Shown piece by piece: positions 4,394-5,481 of a stretch of 5,481 nt of DNA; position 1 is the stretch's first letter; each line of letters starts with the position of its first letter. Source of the stretch: Planctomycetota bacterium (GTDB lineage Bacteria > Planctomycetota > Phycisphaerae > WQYP01); the NCBI GenBank assembly GCA_021828925.1, contig JAJZCT010000268.1, positions 1-5,481 of the forward strand, in the 5' to 3' direction. Under the pieces are notes generated by a model, which saw only the letters and a program-made list of their open reading frames with translations, did not search any database and had not been told where the DNA came from. The translations under genes and the position numbers were made by a program.

Positions 4394-4875
4394 ATATCGC
4401 CCTGGCCTGCGATCATCGTGGATTTAACATTAAACAACAGCTCATCGAGCAGTTGCGGGTGGAAGGCCATGGCGTGGAGGACTTTGGCGCCTTTGACCCT
4501 AAAGCGTGTGACTATCCGGATTTTGCCGTTCCTGCGTCGCTGGCCATTGTGGAAGGGAAAGCTCAGGTGGGCATTCTGCTTGATGGCAGCGGCATCGGAA
4601 TGTCGATTGTGGCCAACAAAATTCCCGGCATTCGGGCTGCCATCTGCCACGATGAATTAACGGCTGAAATTTCCCGCCGCTATAACGACGCCAATGTATT
4701 ATGCCTGGCGGTAGATTTACTGGGCGGTGAATTAATCCGCCGCATTGTGTCGGCTTGGATAAAAGCACCGTTTGAGGATGGCCGCCATGCGCGGCGGGTT
4801 GAGAAAATCGGGGAATTGGAACGTCGGCTTTTTTCCGATATCCCCGGGGTTTTAAGTAAACTGAAAAACAATTAA
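4390..4875 (+). CDS. rpiB: RpiB/LacAB-family sugar-phosphate isomerase, Asp variant
   Basis: The 161-aa product matches ribose-5-phosphate isomerase B, which interconverts ribose 5-phosphate and ribulose 5-phosphate; family relatives act on galactose 6-phosphate and allose 6-phosphate. Visible motifs are ACDHRGF (6-12), DYPDFA (41-46), GSGIGMSIVANK (66-77), GIRAAICHD (80-88) and NDANVLCL. The residue before GSGIG, normally the catalytic Cys (ICGTGIG in E. coli-like enzymes), is Asp65. Variants lacking this Cys exist, for example the mycobacterial type that uses a Glu a few residues downstream; here that position is not Glu. The start overlaps the upstream stop (ATGA) with GGAG (4378-4381) 8 nt before it, so translation is probably coupled. 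The fold is certain; the substrate and catalytic base are not. Confidence 0.85.
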   Translation: MNIALACDHRGFNIKQQLIEQLRVEGHGVEDFGAFDPKACDYPDFAVPASLAIVEGKAQVGILLDGSGIGMSIVANKIPGIRAAICHDELTAEISRRYNDANVLCLAVDLLGGELIRRIVSAWIKAPFEDGRHARRVEKIGELERRLFSDIPGVLSKLKNN

Positions 4876-4909
4876 GCAGGTCCCGTTGGAATGTCTCGTG
4901 GAGCGTTGC

Positions 4910-5368
4910 ATGTCAGACCAGTCCCCCCACGACGGCGGATGTATTTTCTGCAGGATTATTGCCGGGGAAATTCCCTGCCAGAAAATCATAGAAAACCAAA
5001 ATATTTTGTGCTTTCTGGATATTGGGCCTGTGGTGGTTGGCCACAGCTTGGTAATTCCTAAGCGCCACATTCGCAATATATTCGATATGCCCGCCCATGT
5101 GGCCGCGGATTTGGGGCATGAGCTTCCGGCTCTGGCACGTGCGATATGCGCAGCGGTTCAAGCCCCCGCATGTCATATTCTTCTCAATAACGGCATTGAA
5201 GCCATGCAATCCGTTCATCATGCGCATTACCATATTATTCCCCGGAAAACAGATGATAGCTTTTTTGTCCCATGGCAGCCGGGTAAACTTGAAATGCGGG
5301 AGGCACAGAGCCTGATAGGAAAAATACAGAAGAATTACGAAAATGTGGATAACGGCCTTCGCCCATAA
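4910..5368 (+). CDS. HIT-family nucleotide hydrolase or transferase
   Basis: The 152-aa protein belongs to the histidine-triad superfamily (Hint/PKCI-like), which hydrolyses nucleoside phosphoramidates, aminoacyl-adenylates or dinucleoside polyphosphates. It has CIFCRIIAGEIP (11-22), GHSLVIPKRH (44-53), LLNNG (91-95), and the triad H104-A-H106-Y-H108-II followed by PR. C11, C14, H53 and H104 may bind zinc as in related bacterial HIT proteins. ATG 4910 has GGAG (4900-4903) 6 nt upstream; an upstream TTG at 4886 adds eight residues without support. The gene follows rpiB after 34 nt and probably shares its transcript. Its link to the YrdC domain is suggestive, since both families handle acyl-adenylate-type compounds, but this is inference. 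Its 3' end forms one arm of the inverted repeat at 5349-5481. Confidence 0.9.
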   Translation: MSDQSPHDGGCIFCRIIAGEIPCQKIIENQNILCFLDIGPVVVGHSLVIPKRHIRNIFDMPAHVAADLGHELPALARAICAAVQAPACHILLNNGIEAMQSVHHAHYHIIPRKTDDSFFVPWQPGKLEMREAQSLIGKIQKNYENVDNGLRP

Positions 5369-5481
5369 ATATGATGTAAATAATTCCTGAAAGCGGATAA
5401 ATTTACCCTCGGGTATTGCAAACAGCTTTTACAGGACGTACACTCAAAGAGGCGTTTGCGCAAGTGGGCGAAGGCCGTTAT
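5349..5481. repeat. Perfect 17-bp inverted repeat reaching the window end
   Basis: Positions 5349-5365 (ATAACGGCCTTCGCCCA) are the exact reverse complement of 5465-5481, with 99 bp between the arms. The left arm includes the last codons of the HIT gene; the right arm ends on the last base, so the repeat could extend beyond it. Two independent 17-mers in a window this size should match by chance roughly once in a thousand windows. It may be a real inverted repeat or a chimeric fold-back at a contig end. Confidence 0.75.
5369..5481. other. Right edge, possible 5' end of a further gene
   Basis: After the HIT stop no clear terminator is visible; there is a tight TACCC/GGGTA inverted repeat (5404-5415). 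A plus-strand frame from 5401 stays open to the end, giving about 27 residues with TGRTLKEAFAQV, a sequence that looks protein-like and vaguely recalls the start of FlhF-type GTPases. TTG 5416 is the only usual start codon early in this frame, without a ribosome binding site. I do not call it a gene. Confidence 0.25.

Overview
This 5.5 kb window has about 50% GC and carries seven recognisable protein genes. I see no rRNA, tRNA, CRISPR array or intact mobile element. The gene content suggests a Gram-negative-type bacterium with a respiratory chain, possibly a member of Planctomycetota or the wider PVC group. The hints are an RpiB-like protein with Asp in place of the usual catalytic Cys, a Sua5/YrdC-phosphatase fusion, and a PAPS-type sulfotransferase inside a housekeeping operon. 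No phylogenetic marker is present, so the assignment is tentative. The odd length, and an inverted repeat ending exactly at the last base, suggest this may be a whole metagenomic contig.

Left region (1-2082): two paralogous single-heme c-type cytochromes lie head to head (minus 178-618, plus 1059-1496) around a 440 bp spacer rich in signals. The spacer holds a perfect 10+10 bp palindrome resembling CRP/FNR or Rex operators, an 11 bp direct repeat with a 22 bp period, several hairpins including one terminator-like hairpin on the minus strand, and promoters towards the plus-strand cytochrome. The plus-strand cytochrome converges on a four-helix DoxX-family membrane protein (minus 1621-2082). 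Its intrinsic terminator overlaps the 3' end of the doxX-like gene. This region looks like a small exported electron-transfer and membrane redox cluster.

Right region (2425-5368): four co-directional, tightly packed genes look like one operon: a sulfotransferase; a fusion of a Sua5/YrdC (threonylcarbamoyl-AMP synthase-like) domain with a low-molecular-weight phosphatase of the YwlE type; an RpiB/LacAB-family sugar-phosphate isomerase; and a HIT-family nucleotide hydrolase. The order YrdC, LMW phosphatase, RpiB matches the Bacillus ywlC-ywlE-ywlF arrangement, with the first two fused here. The YrdC half has lost two of the four residues of its usual KxR/SxN signature, so its tRNA-modification role is doubtful. 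The phosphatase half keeps its full catalytic set and the P-loop Thr associated with phosphoarginine specificity.

The most promising points are the degenerate YrdC-YwlE fusion, the Asp-type RpiB, the operator-like palindrome and hairpin series upstream of the first cytochrome, and the 35-nt identical block shared by the two otherwise diverged cytochrome genes.
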